Positions 43,702 through 52,602 of a stretch of 64,000 nucleotides of DNA are shown one piece after another. The stretch is from Sedimentitalea sp041224545 (GTDB lineage: Bacteria; Pseudomonadota; Alphaproteobacteria; Rhodobacterales; Rhodobacteraceae): assembly GCF_041224545.1 (NCBI RefSeq), contig NZ_JBGFGP010000150.1, positions 1-64,000 on the forward strand. Reading direction: 5' to 3'. Under the pieces are notes generated by a model, which was not told the origin of the DNA, made no database searches, and worked only from the letters and a program-made list of their open reading frames with translations. The first letter of the stretch is position 1. Every line of letters begins with the position of its first letter. A program made the translations under genes and the position numbers.

Positions 43702-44564
43702 CCATGCGTACCGTCTATGTAAACGGCGAATACCTGCCTGAAAACGAAGCGAAAGTCTCGATTTTTGATCGCGGTTTCCTGATGGCGGATGGTGTCTATG
43801 AAGTGACCAGCGTGCTGGACGGCAAGCTGATCGATTTCGACGGACATGCGGCGCGGCTGGAGCGGTCGCTGGGCGAGCTGGAGATGGCCAGCCCCGTTAC
43901 CCGTGACGAACTTCTGGCGATTCATCGGGAACTGGTGTCGCGCAACGGAATCGATCAGGGCCTGATCTATTTGCAGATTACCCGGGGCGCGCCGGCGGAC
44001 CGTGATTTCGCCTTTCCGGATCCGGATGAGACCCCGTCCTCCATCGTGCTTTTCACCCAGAACAAGCCCGACCTTGCCGGAAATCCCGTCGCGCGCAAGG
44101 GGATCCGGATCATCAGCATCGAGGATGTGCGGTGGGGGCGCCGCGACATAAAGACCGTGCAACTGCTCTATCCGAGCATGGGCAAGATGATGGCCAGGAA
44201 GGCCGGGGTCGATGATGCGTGGATGGTGCAGGACGGGTACGTGACCGAGGGGACCAGCAACAACGCCTATATCGTCAAGGACGGCAAGATCATCACCCGC
44301 GAGCGATCGAATGACATCCTGCACGGGATCACCCGCGCGGCGGTTCTGCGTTTTGCCGCAGAGGCCCAGATGCAGGTCGAAGAGCGCAACTTCACCGTGG
44401 CGGAGGCGCAGGCGGCGGATGAAGCCTTTATCACGTCCGCGAGCACCTTTGTCATGCCGGTCGTCGAGATCGACGGCACGCAAGTTGGTGACGGAACGCC
44501 CGGCCCGGTTGCGGCCCGGTTGCGGGAAATCTACCTTGAGGAAAGCCGCAAGGTGGCGCTCTAG
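43698..44564 (+). CDS. dat: D-amino-acid aminotransferase (fold-type IV PLP enzyme)
   Basis: 288 aa from MTMRTVYVNGEY; the chosen ATG overlaps the dgcA stop as ATGA. The PLP Lys is in RRDIKTVQLLYPS (~147), with FDRGFLMADGVYEV near the N-terminus and EGTSNNAYIV. These match D-alanine aminotransferases, which move amino groups between D-amino acids and 2-oxo acids. In this operon it would feed D-Glu, formed from other D-amino acids, into DgcN/DgcA. Confidence 0.92.
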   Translation: MTMRTVYVNGEYLPENEAKVSIFDRGFLMADGVYEVTSVLDGKLIDFDGHAARLERSLGELEMASPVTRDELLAIHRELVSRNGIDQGLIYLQITRGAPADRDFAFPDPDETPSSIVLFTQNKPDLAGNPVARKGIRIISIEDVRWGRRDIKTVQLLYPSMGKMMARKAGVDDAWMVQDGYVTEGTSNNAYIVKDGKIITRERSNDILHGITRAAVLRFAAEAQMQVEERNFTVAEAQAADEAFITSASTFVMPVVEIDGTQVGDGTPGPVAARLREIYLEESRKVAL

Positions 44565-44657
44565 GCGGTTGCCGTCGGATTCCGGTGCGTGACGTCAACG
44601 CGCTGGTGGCCGGGGCATGTTTCACGTCCGGATTGAAATAGCGTAAGCTATGCGCAA

Positions 44658-45683
44658 ATGTCATCCGCCGGAGCCTGTTACATGATCGCAAACATCCTGT
44701 TCGTCCTGTTTTTGGCTGTCGTCGTCGTGCTGGCGCTGTCTGCATTTCGCACGCGTCGCATGGCGGCAGAGGCCGAGCGACTGGTGCCGCAGGCGGGCGA
44801 GATCATGCAGGTTGCGGGGGGCAGTGTGCATTATGTCGATCTTGGTCCCCGGGACGGTCAGCCGCTGGTGATGATTCACGGGTTGAGCGGGCAATTGCAG
44901 CATTTCACCTATGCGCTCGCGGGGCTGCTGATACAGAGCTACCGGGTGATCGTGGTGGACCGGCCGGGTTGCGGCTATTCCACGCGGGATTCTGATGATC
45001 TCGCGCATCCGAGTGAACAGGGGCGGATGATTGGCGAGATGCTCGACCGGCTGGGTGTCGAGCGCCCGGTTCTCGTGGGGCATTCGCTGGGCGGTGCGGT
45101 GTCGCTTGCGATGGCGATGGACAGGCCCGGACAGGTGGGCGCGCTGGCTTTGCTGTGCCCGGCGACACAATATGAAGAGGCGGTGCCCGAAGTGTTCAAG
45201 GGGCTTCTGGTGACATCCCCCTTCTTGCGTCGCCTGATCGGTGCGACCATCGCGGTTCCTCTGGCAGCGGCGACCAAGGACCGCGTGCTGGGGATCGTGT
45301 TTCATCCGGAGGCGGCCAGCGAAGATTTCATGATCGGTGCCGGGGCTGCACTGGGGTTGCGCCCCGGAGCGTTTGTCGCGGCATCGGCCGACGCAGTCGC
45401 TCTGAGGGCGGCGGGTAGGGCGCAAACGGCACGTTATGCCGATGAATTGCGGGTTCCCGGCGGCATCCTGTTCGGCGCGGCGGATTCGATCCTGTCGCCG
45501 ACGGTGCACGGGCATGGCATGCAGGTTCACGGGCTGGACTTTGAAACGCTGCAAGGGCGGGGGCATATGATCCCGATGACTGCGCCGCAGGACTGTGCCG
45601 AGTTCATCATCCGGATGGCCGGCAAGACGGCAGAGGCAAATCCGGCCGCATGCGAAGCGCCTCAGGAGACCGCGACGAGGTGA
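44658..45683 (+). CDS. membrane-anchored alpha/beta hydrolase
   Basis: 341 aa. A single N-terminal membrane helix (~9-28, MIANILFVLFLAVVVVLAL) is followed by an alpha/beta hydrolase: VMIHGLSGQLQHF (oxyanion), VDRPGCGYST, the nucleophile elbow VGHSLGGAVSLA, and QGRGHMIPMTAP with His. The substrate is unknown. The last 22 bp overlap the end of the converging DUF1513 gene. Confidence 0.87.
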   Translation: MSSAGACYMIANILFVLFLAVVVVLALSAFRTRRMAAEAERLVPQAGEIMQVAGGSVHYVDLGPRDGQPLVMIHGLSGQLQHFTYALAGLLIQSYRVIVVDRPGCGYSTRDSDDLAHPSEQGRMIGEMLDRLGVERPVLVGHSLGGAVSLAMAMDRPGQVGALALLCPATQYEEAVPEVFKGLLVTSPFLRRLIGATIAVPLAAATKDRVLGIVFHPEAASEDFMIGAGAALGLRPGAFVAASADAVALRAAGRAQTARYADELRVPGGILFGAADSILSPTVHGHGMQVHGLDFETLQGRGHMIPMTAPQDCAEFIIRMAGKTAEANPAACEAPQETATR

Positions 45684-46738
45684 TTGTCCCAGGCGAGGTT
45701 GGATTTGCCGGTTGCGTGCATTTGCCGGTCGGTCAGTGACCACGTGCCGCCGAGCCCATCGGTCATCAGAAACCCGCCATCGCGATCGGTGGCAATGCCA
45801 CAGGCGTCGGCGCGACGCTGCACCGATACCAGGCGTCCCGCACGATCAAACACCTGCACCCTGCCGCCCCGTGGAGAGGTGATCGCCACAAATGCGCCCG
45901 TGCCGTCAAATGCGACGCTGCCGGCATAGCCCTGCATCGCGATGGCATTTGCCAGATCGGCCTGTGCCAGCACGGCCGCCTCTCCGCGTCTATGCAGGCC
46001 CAGAAGTGGCGCGGATTCGGCGGGGTCGCCCTGCCATTGCATGGCAAAGGCCAGGGTTCCGTCGGGGCCGCTGGCAAGGTGGCGGATCGAGGCGTGATGC
46101 AGTTCCGGTGCAAGTTCCAGCTGTTCGACAAGCGCTCCGTCTGCGGACAGATAGCTCAGGTTCGGGCGCATGGTATCAAGGTTCAGCTTGTCGCGTCCGT
46201 GGGCCGGATGGGTGCGGATGCCGCCATTTGCCACTGCCAGCACATCATCGTCGAGGCGTAGAATGTCATGCGGTCCGATGCCGCCCGATGCGAAGCTTCC
46301 CACGCGGAGATAGCCCCGGCTGCGCGACCACAGCCCGATGCGCCCGGTGCCGCTGTCGATATGGTTTTCGGTTGTGCAGAGGATGTCTCCACCGGCGATA
46401 TAGGTGCCGTGACCGTAGAAATGATGCCCCGCAGGTGCCGTCAGGCGGTGGATGATCTGGCCCTTGGCGCAATCGATCACCAGGGCAAAGGCACCGGGTC
46501 GGCGGGCAAAAGCGACAGCTTCGGCAATGCGGGGATGGGCGGCGGCAGCATGACCGCGTCCGGGCAAGGGAATACGAAAAAGCGGTTTGGATCGTCCCGA
46601 CAATCCATGCAGGGCGAAGGCGCCGTCAGGTTCACGCGCGGCGGCCAGATAGGCGGGTGCCCCGATGTCGGCCCATGTAAGGCCGGGCAAGGTGGCTGCG
46701 GCAAGCGCCGTGGTCAGGAAGCGCCGGCGGTTCTGCAT
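45662..46738 (-). CDS. DUF1513 protein with Tat-like signal
   Basis: 358 aa. The N-terminus NRRRFLTTALAAATLPGLTWA is a probable Tat signal. The mature part looks like a beta-propeller (repeated short strands, HPAHGRDKLNLDTMRPNL, SPRGGRVQVFD) and matches DUF1513, found beside imelysins and diheme oxidoreductases in iron-linked loci. Periplasmic location is inferred. Separated from the imelysin gene by 3 bp. Confidence 0.87.
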   Translation of the reverse strand: MQNRRRFLTTALAAATLPGLTWADIGAPAYLAAAREPDGAFALHGLSGRSKPLFRIPLPGRGHAAAAHPRIAEAVAFARRPGAFALVIDCAKGQIIHRLTAPAGHHFYGHGTYIAGGDILCTTENHIDSGTGRIGLWSRSRGYLRVGSFASGGIGPHDILRLDDDVLAVANGGIRTHPAHGRDKLNLDTMRPNLSYLSADGALVEQLELAPELHHASIRHLASGPDGTLAFAMQWQGDPAESAPLLGLHRRGEAAVLAQADLANAIAMQGYAGSVAFDGTGAFVAITSPRGGRVQVFDRAGRLVSVQRRADACGIATDRDGGFLMTDGLGGTWSLTDRQMHATGKSNLAWDNHLVAVS

Positions 46739-46741
46739 GTC

Positions 46742-47731
46742 CTAGTCTCCGTCGGCGGAATTGAACCCGGCGCGGACGCCAAGGGCGGGGCCGATCTCCT
46801 GCTGGACGGCGTCGCTGATGGCGCGCACACGCTGCTGCAGGGCTTCGACGCGGAGCCGGCCCTGAACCGTCGTGACATCGGCAAAAGCGGGGTCGGGGCG
46901 CTCGGCAGCCGCCAGTGCCTCTGCAAAGGCGGCATCGGTACGGGGTGTCGGTGCGTCCGACAGCGTTTGCGCCAGATCCTGCAAGGCGGTCAGCGAAAGC
47001 GTCACATTGCGCAGCGAGCGCGCGGACCGGCGTGCCTCCGCACGATTGGGGCGGGGACGATCGGCACTGCCCATCGGACGGCCCAGCCGTTGATCGGCGG
47101 TGAACTCCAACCCGGTCAAGAGCGCTGTATACAGGGTCTGCGTCGCTTCGTCCGCGCTCAGATAGGTGTCATTGTCGGGCGCGCCGGCGGTTTGCAGGCG
47201 TTTCGCGTGGTCCTCTCGCCATTCCGTGTCGATACTCGCCCCCGTGCGGGCAAGGTCGGTTGCAATGGCGCGGACCAGACCGCACCGGTAATCCTCTTCC
47301 GTATAGTCGGCGAGCGCGGGATCGTAGAGCAGCCGCTCCAGCGCAAAAAGGCCACGTCCGGCAACCGAGACCTGGGCAAACTCCTCGGGATCATTCGCCG
47401 CCGGGTCCTGGTCGGCGATCAGGGCTGCGACGGTCTTCTGGACCAGCCCGCGCGTATCCGGCCAGAATGCAATGCCAAGGGCGCGGCCATCCGCCTCGAT
47501 CGGTCCGAAGGCGAGATGACTGATGCCCAGCCAGGCATCAAAGGTCGCATTCCAGGGCGCGCGCAGCGCTTCGGCGCGACAGTCGGCCCCGGCGGATTTC
47601 GCCAGCGTGTCGGTGGCTTGGGAAAATGCGGCGGTGCCGGGCAGAATATGGGCCTCCACCACCTCGGCAGGTCCGGCAAGGGCGGCTGCGGGAATCATGG
47701 CGACCAGGGCGAAGACCGGGGCAAGACGCAT
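46742..47731 (-). CDS. imelysin-family periplasmic protein (second copy)
   Basis: 329 aa with a signal peptide (MRLAPVFALVAMIPAAALA). WNATFDAWLGISHLAFGPIE and GRGLFALERLLYD are typical of imelysins, with GLFALERLLYD in the place of the GxHxxE motif, so that motif is degenerate here. Imelysins (peptidase M75-like, EfeO-related) are thought to bind iron rather than cut peptides. The start overlaps the diheme oxidoreductase stop by 1 bp, so the two are translationally linked. Confidence 0.9.
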   Translation of the reverse strand: MRLAPVFALVAMIPAAALAGPAEVVEAHILPGTAAFSQATDTLAKSAGADCRAEALRAPWNATFDAWLGISHLAFGPIEADGRALGIAFWPDTRGLVQKTVAALIADQDPAANDPEEFAQVSVAGRGLFALERLLYDPALADYTEEDYRCGLVRAIATDLARTGASIDTEWREDHAKRLQTAGAPDNDTYLSADEATQTLYTALLTGLEFTADQRLGRPMGSADRPRPNRAEARRSARSLRNVTLSLTALQDLAQTLSDAPTPRTDAAFAEALAAAERPDPAFADVTTVQGRLRVEALQQRVRAISDAVQQEIGPALGVRAGFNSADGD

Positions 47732-49296
47732 TACAGGCTCTCCAGATAGCGGATCAGGGCATCGCGATCCTGTTTGGGCATGTCGACCACGGCATCGCGG
47801 GCGGCCTGGGCTTCGCCGCCATGCCAGAGGATCGCTTCGAGCAGGCTGCGTGCGCGACCGTCATGCAGCAGGAACGTATGGCCACTTACCGTCCTGGTCA
47901 TGCCGATACCCCAAAGCGGCGCGGTGCGCCATTCGCGCCCGTTGGCGCGCCCTTCCGGGCGGTTGTCGGCCAGGCCGTCGCCCATGTCGTGCAGCAGCAG
48001 ATCGGAATAGGGCCAAATCAGTTGAAAGCTCTGCTCGGGTTGATCGACAAGCCTGTTCGTCACGAATTTCGGGGTATGACAGGCGGCGCATCCCACGACA
48101 AAAAACTGCTCTTTTCCACGTAAAACCTGCGGATCACCCTCGTTCCTGCGCGCCGGCACCGCGAGGTTTCGGGAGTAGAATGTAACGAGATCCAGCCCTT
48201 CGCCGTCGATTTCCGTTACCCGGTCGTCGCCATCGCCATGCGGACCTGCAAGGCAACCGGTCTGCGCGCCCGTGCAGTCGCCGGCCGGGGCCGGGAACAG
48301 CGGGCTTGAAATTCCGATGTCCCCTGAAAAGGCGGCGGCGGATTGTTCCTCGACGGTCGGTGCCCCGGCTTTCCAGCCGAAACGGCCCAACATCGGTTGA
48401 TTGAACGCGGTTGACCAGACGATCTGGGCTTTGCCCGAAATACCGTCGCCGTCGAGGTCATCGGGATCGGCGGCGGCGAGAATATCTGCTGTGGGAATGG
48501 CTTCGAGCAAGCCAAGGCCAAGCATCTGGGGGGCCACCCGGGGGCTGAGCATCGCACCCTCGGACAAGGGACCATATCCGAGCTCGGCGGCGCGATAGGT
48601 CGGCGCGCGCAGGAACGCGGTTTCGCCATCCGACAGCGGCACCTCGATCTCTTCATAGCTGATGTCGAGCCGGTATTCCGCAGGATGCCCGGCGACGCCG
48701 AAATCCTGCATCTGGCCGCCATAGACCGGATCGGGGCGCGTGCGCGCGACATCATCGCCAAGCTGGCGCATATAGGTTTCGATTGCCGACAGTGCGTCAT
48801 CCGGCGTGGCCGGGACCGAGATTCGCAGGAACATCGACACCGCGTCGTCCTCCGGGCCGTTTGGGGGATGCCCCCGTCCGTCCTTGAGGTGGCAGCGCTG
48901 GCAGGACCGGGCGTTGTAGAGCGGCCCGAGCCCGTCAGACCCCAGAGTCGACGAGGGGGACGAGACCCAGAGCTTGCGGAACAGCCCATTGCCGACCTTG
49001 AACTGCAATTCGCGTTCAAAGCTGATATTGGCGGATGGTTGGGAAAACGCGTTGCTGTCATTGCGGGCACGCACGGTGGCGGCACCGGCGGGTCGGGCTT
49101 CGAACGGCTCGGCTGTGCCGAAATCCGTGGGCATAGCGGTTATTTTCGCGATGCGGGCCGCTTCGGCACTGGTTCGGGGAACGATGTCGAGATGCGGATC
49201 GCCTATTTCCGGGAATGGCTCGGCGCAGAGCATTGTCGATGCCAGAGCAGCGGCAAACGCGGTGATGGGCAGCGCGATGTCCCGGATCTTGCTCAT
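47731..49296 (-). CDS. diheme cytochrome oxidoreductase (DUF1111, thiol-oxidoreductase-like)
   Basis: 521 aa with a probable signal peptide (ALPITAFAAALASTMLCA). Two heme c motifs are seen, ARSCQRCHLKDGRG (~130) and VGCAACHTPKFV (~410), plus LHDMGDGLADN and FLLHDGRARSLLEAILWHGGEA near the C-terminus. DUF1111 diheme proteins occur with imelysins in loci linked to ferrous iron uptake, possibly by redox conversion. First gene of the oxidoreductase-imelysin-DUF1513 unit. Confidence 0.92.
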   Translation of the reverse strand: MSKIRDIALPITAFAAALASTMLCAEPFPEIGDPHLDIVPRTSAEAARIAKITAMPTDFGTAEPFEARPAGAATVRARNDSNAFSQPSANISFERELQFKVGNGLFRKLWVSSPSSTLGSDGLGPLYNARSCQRCHLKDGRGHPPNGPEDDAVSMFLRISVPATPDDALSAIETYMRQLGDDVARTRPDPVYGGQMQDFGVAGHPAEYRLDISYEEIEVPLSDGETAFLRAPTYRAAELGYGPLSEGAMLSPRVAPQMLGLGLLEAIPTADILAAADPDDLDGDGISGKAQIVWSTAFNQPMLGRFGWKAGAPTVEEQSAAAFSGDIGISSPLFPAPAGDCTGAQTGCLAGPHGDGDDRVTEIDGEGLDLVTFYSRNLAVPARRNEGDPQVLRGKEQFFVVGCAACHTPKFVTNRLVDQPEQSFQLIWPYSDLLLHDMGDGLADNRPEGRANGREWRTAPLWGIGMTRTVSGHTFLLHDGRARSLLEAILWHGGEAQAARDAVVDMPKQDRDALIRYLESL

Positions 49297-49336
49297 TCTG
49301 TTCCTGTCCTGATCGGGTCTGTCGGGCCCGTTAACA

Positions 49337-49363
49337 AAAAGGCATCGCGAAACGATGCCTTTT
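49337..49363 (-). terminator. rho-independent terminator after bfr
   Basis: GGCATCG (49341-49347) pairs with CGATGCC (49353-49359) around a 5-base loop, flanked by A4 and T4 that extend the stem and give a U-tract in the minus-strand transcript. It ends the hemP-to-bfr unit before the diheme oxidoreductase gene. Confidence 0.85.
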
Positions 49364-49419
49364 CAATCTTACGCTGGTGCGGGAGGCGACGCGAGATTGC
49401 GCAACCCGCGTGAGACAAT

Positions 49420-49908
49420 TTATCCCTCTGCCTCGTCCGCTGGTTTGGCGTTGAGCAGGGCATATCCCTGTTCGCCGAGCGACGTGTGCAGATCCAGCTG
49501 TGTCTCGAGAAAGTCGATATGGCCTTCTTCATCCGCGATCAGTTCTTCGAACAGCCCCTTGCTGACGTAATCGGAAACGCTTTCGCAATGATCACGTGCC
49601 TCGATATAAAGCGTCCGCGCTTCGTGCTCCGCCGCCAGGTCCGCTTCGAGGGTTTCCTTGAGGTTCTGACCGATCCGCAAGGAGTCGAGCTTTTGCAGGT
49701 TCGGATGGCCTTCGAGGAAGATGATACGTTCGATCAGCTTGTCCGCATGGTGCATCTCTTCGATGCTCTCCGCGCGAGACTTGTCGGCAATCCGTCCAAA
49801 ACCCCAGTCTTCCTGAAGACGGTAGTGCAGCCAGTATTGACTGACCGCCGTCAACTCGCTGCGTAGCGCCTTGTTAAGGTATTCAATTACCTTTTTGTCG
49901 CCTTTCAT
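49420..49908 (-). CDS. bfr: bacterioferritin
   Basis: 162 aa. MKGDKKVIEYLNKALRSEL, Met52 as the heme ligand in EEMHHADKLIERI, and ferroxidase Glu/His ligands (SRAESIEEMHH, EEGHIDFLETQ) are all present. It stores iron as a 24-mer with heme at dimer interfaces. The start lies within the end of bfd (26-bp overlap), so the two are coupled. A terminator follows. Confidence 0.96.
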   Translation of the reverse strand: MKGDKKVIEYLNKALRSELTAVSQYWLHYRLQEDWGFGRIADKSRAESIEEMHHADKLIERIIFLEGHPNLQKLDSLRIGQNLKETLEADLAAEHEARTLYIEARDHCESVSDYVSKGLFEELIADEEGHIDFLETQLDLHTSLGEQGYALLNAKPADEAEG

Positions 49909-50149
49909 CGGAAATGTCCTTGTGCAGATGCGCGGTCAACCCGCGCAATTCCATTGGGACTCCGATTGTGTCACAGGACTTCATGGTGTCAAGGAACACC
50001 GGCAGACAGCCACCACATTCCGCGCGCTTGCCAAGCGCGCGGTAGATTTTCCCGGGGGTGATGATTGTCTCGGGATCCGATGCGCGCATCCAGTCGACGG
50101 CGCTGCGAATCTCGTGATCGGTGATCGCGTTGCAATGACAGACAATCAT
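49883..50149 (-). CDS. bfd: bacterioferritin-associated ferredoxin
   Basis: 88 aa from MIVCHCNAITD. The [2Fe-2S] ligands are CHC at the N-terminus and CGGC after ~30 residues, the Bfd pattern. Bfd reduces bacterioferritin to release iron. The last 26 bp overlap bfr. The ~25-residue C-terminal extension (SDERRQKGN) is an effect of that overlap. Confidence 0.93.
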   Translation of the reverse strand: MIVCHCNAITDHEIRSAVDWMRASDPETIITPGKIYRALGKRAECGGCLPVFLDTMKSCDTIGVPMELRGLTAHLHKDISDERRQKGN

Positions 50150-50174
50150 GGCTTTTACCCCCCGAAGGATGAAC

Positions 50175-51437
50175 TCACTGGAAAACCGCGTCCGGATTAT
50201 CGAGGCTGTCAGAGCCTTCAAACCCGATTTCGTCCAGGTCGAGCGTGGTGACCACGCGCTCGATCGAGCGTGTCTGCGCGACCAGCGCATTCACCGCGGC
50301 CATGACAATTGCCTCGCCGCGGGCATTGCCGCGCGCCAGCATCATGTCATAGCTGAGACCGGTTTCGGCAGCGGTGCGCAGCAGGCCGAGTTCGGTCATG
50401 GTATTGTCAAGACTCTCGCGGAGTTCGGTGTCGACGCTGCTGTCGATATCCGACACCAGGTCCGAAAGGGACGGGCCGGATACGACACCGCCGCCAACCC
50501 GTTCGTATTCGCCGAGATAGACATTGCGAATGCCGAGACCGTCGTAATAGTGGCTCATGTGGGTGTTGTCGGAAAAGCAGTCATGCTCTTCCTCCGGATC
50601 GTTCAGCATCAGACCGAGCTTCATCCGCTCCCCGGCCAGTTCGCCATAGCTGAGGCTGCCCATGCCGGTCAGGATGGCCTTGATGCCCGCATCGTGATCC
50701 GACAGCAAAGTGGTTCGCCCGTCACCGGCCTCGCCCCATTGCGCGGTCATCCATTCAAGATCGCTCACCAGCAGATCGGTTGCGGCCTCGAGATAGGCGG
50801 CGCGGCGGTCGCAGTTTCCGTTGGTGCAGGCGTCACCCGATGCGTAATCGGTCCAGGGGCGGTTGCCCGCGCCCGGATCGGTTCCATTGAGATCCTGCCC
50901 CCAGAGCAGGAACTCGATCGCGTGATAGCCTGTGGCGACATTGGCTTCGATCTCGTCGGCCTCGTGCAGCGTGGACTCGAGCAGTTCGGGCGTGATTTCA
51001 GTCGCGTCGATCTCTTCGCCGGACAGCGTGAACGCGGGATTGGCGATGACATTCAGCCCGGCATAGGCATTTTCGTCGGTCGCACCGCCATAGGACGGAT
51101 CGACATAGTCGATCAGACCTTCGTCCAGCGGCCAGGCATTTACCTTGCCTTCCCAGTCATCGACGATGGCGTTGCCGAACCGGAAGGCTTCGGTTTGCTG
51201 ATAGGGTACGCGCGCGGCCACCCATGCGGCGCGGGCGGCGTCGAGTGTCTCGGCCGACGGATTGGCGATCAGAGCATCCACGGCAGCTTGCAGCGCACGT
51301 GCGGTGACAAGGCTGTCTCCATAGGCCGCCTCGGCAATATTGGCATAGGTGTCGAGCACCTCGGCCTTGGTTGCGGCAAGGGCAGGCAGGCTTGTCAGGG
51401 CTGTGGCAGCCAGGACTGGCAGAAAGAGACGTTTCAT
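50175..51437 (-). CDS. imelysin-family iron-regulated periplasmic protein (IrpA-like)
   Basis: 420 aa from MKRLFLPVLAATAL, with a signal peptide ending near ALAAT; GGAG precedes the ATG by 8 bases. The conserved GxHxxE motif is intact in ATGYHAIEFLLWGQD, and DNDxxSHYYDG and SLSYGELAGERMKLGL mark the imelysin fold. It should bind iron in the periplasm. It lies 25 bp upstream of bfd and 13 bp after the Cys-rich gene, in the hemP operon. Confidence 0.93.
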   Translation of the reverse strand: MKRLFLPVLAATALTSLPALAATKAEVLDTYANIAEAAYGDSLVTARALQAAVDALIANPSAETLDAARAAWVAARVPYQQTEAFRFGNAIVDDWEGKVNAWPLDEGLIDYVDPSYGGATDENAYAGLNVIANPAFTLSGEEIDATEITPELLESTLHEADEIEANVATGYHAIEFLLWGQDLNGTDPGAGNRPWTDYASGDACTNGNCDRRAAYLEAATDLLVSDLEWMTAQWGEAGDGRTTLLSDHDAGIKAILTGMGSLSYGELAGERMKLGLMLNDPEEEHDCFSDNTHMSHYYDGLGIRNVYLGEYERVGGGVVSGPSLSDLVSDIDSSVDTELRESLDNTMTELGLLRTAAETGLSYDMMLARGNARGEAIVMAAVNALVAQTRSIERVVTTLDLDEIGFEGSDSLDNPDAVFQ

Positions 51438-51450
51438 ATGGATTGCTCCG

Positions 51451-51936
51451 TTAGTGCAAATGTCGTGAGTGGGATTGGGTCGTATCGGGTAGTTCGGTCG
51501 CCATGCTGCGCGAGATCTGCAACAGCACCGGACCGAGGTTGCTGGCGAGTTGGACCGCATGCCAGGCCGCGCCGCCCGACAACAGCGTCGTGGCGAACAA
51601 CAGCGCATCGTCCCGATCCTGGGTCGCGGCGGCAGTGATCATATGCGCAAACGCGCTTTCGTGACCGCCAAAGCAGCGGCAGTTCAGCCCGTGCCGCATC
51701 AAGGGGCAGCGACCGCATCGCAGCATCATGCGCAAGAGGGTGTTGAAATCCTCGTAGATCAGATCGCCCTCGTCGGGGCCGAGCACGCGGCGGAAATCAT
51801 CAATCATCTGCGCCTTGCCCGGACCCCCGTCACACCACGCCCGGAGATAGAGAATCGCCATGCGCTCCATCGGCGGCAATTCCTGCATCTGACCGACCGG
51901 CGCGGCGCCTCGGGAGGGGACGAAGTGCTGGCTCAT
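51451..51936 (-). CDS. unrecognised Cys-rich protein in the hemP operon
   Basis: 161 aa, not recognised. The central part is helical and contains CGRCPLMRHGLNCRCFGGHE, with four Cys and two His that could bind a metal or FeS cluster; another Cys lies at ~35. No signal peptide or membrane segment. The start overlaps the hemP stop by 4 bp, and the imelysin gene follows after 13 bp, so it is expressed with iron genes. Confidence 0.8.
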   Translation of the reverse strand: MSQHFVPSRGAAPVGQMQELPPMERMAILYLRAWCDGGPGKAQMIDDFRRVLGPDEGDLIYEDFNTLLRMMLRCGRCPLMRHGLNCRCFGGHESAFAHMITAAATQDRDDALLFATTLLSGGAAWHAVQLASNLGPVLLQISRSMATELPDTTQSHSRHLH

Positions 51937-52106
51937 TTGGTCAGGATCAGCTTGCCAGCGCGCGTGATGCGCAATGAATACACCTGACCGTCGAGTACCA
52001 GCAGCGCCTGATCACCGCCATTGGTGAGCGAGCGCACGTCGTAACCCGGCGTTTCCGTGAGCGCGTTGATGTCGATCATCTTGGGGGTCGAAGCGGTGCT
52101 GTTCAT
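51933..52106 (-). CDS. hemP: hemin uptake protein HemP
   Basis: 57 aa. VRSLTNGGDQALLVLDGQVYSLRITRAGKLILTK matches HemP (S..L..G...L.I.H.G..Y.LR.T..GKLILTK). HemP proteins are small cytoplasmic factors tied to heme uptake and, in some beta- and alphaproteobacteria, to activation of heme receptor genes. It overlaps both neighbours by 4 bp. Confidence 0.92.
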   Translation of the reverse strand: MNSTASTPKMIDINALTETPGYDVRSLTNGGDQALLVLDGQVYSLRITRAGKLILTK

Positions 52107-52276
52107 TGCTTTACCTCCTCGCGGCGGCGGACCTGTTCCACCAGAGCGATATCGGCATCCAGGGTTTCCGATGCGACTTGCAGCACATCCGGCCAGGATG
52201 CTGCGGCCAGGTGCTGGGTGTGTTGCGGTGCGTATTGGTCCCCGGACGCGGGACGCAAAGGTGCCGGATATGTCAT
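52103..52276 (-). CDS. small unrecognised protein leading the hemP operon
   Basis: 57 aa from MTYPAPLRPASGD, chosen because AAAGGA sits 7 bases upstream; two further in-frame ATGs lie 6 and 15 bases earlier. The C-terminal half is acidic to basic helical (DIALVEQVRRREEVKQ). It has no known domain. The 4-bp overlap with hemP suggests real translation. Confidence 0.6.
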   Translation of the reverse strand: MTYPAPLRPASGDQYAPQHTQHLAAASWPDVLQVASETLDADIALVEQVRRREEVKQ

Positions 52277-52602
52277 CAACATTCCTTTCATTGCTCAGGG
52301 TCCGGGCTGCCCTGAACGAACAGGGTGGCTGGGGTTGACCATATTTCTGACTAAAATGCTGGGATTTGTAAACCCGATTCTTTTGATCGGAATTTCTTCG
52401 GGTCGATTTTCTCCCCGGTTTCAGACGGTTCACGAGATGGGTCCGCCCTTGTATGAAGGGCTGTCCGGAATCTCGTCTTGCAGGAGCGGACAAGGCCAAC
52501 TAAAAGAATCAACATTATGCGCCGTCGGTTCCGCCGGCCATCCAGCCATGGGCATGCCCTAGCCAGACGTCATCAGAAATCACGATAAAGACAGAGGTGA
52601 AC
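52277..52602. promoter_or_regulatory. divergent control region between the hemP and hmu operons
   Basis: A 326-bp gap with AT-rich islands at ~52340-52410 inside GC-rich DNA. It contains ATTTCTGACTAAAAT (52342-52356), an imperfect dyad that could be an iron-regulator site, but no perfect ICE box. No gene seen. Confidence 0.5.

Noticed and set aside
52342..52356. ATTTCTGACTAAAAT as an Irr box for hemP/hmu
   Set aside because: Too imperfect as a dyad and unlike the ICE half-sites; kept only as a weak note.
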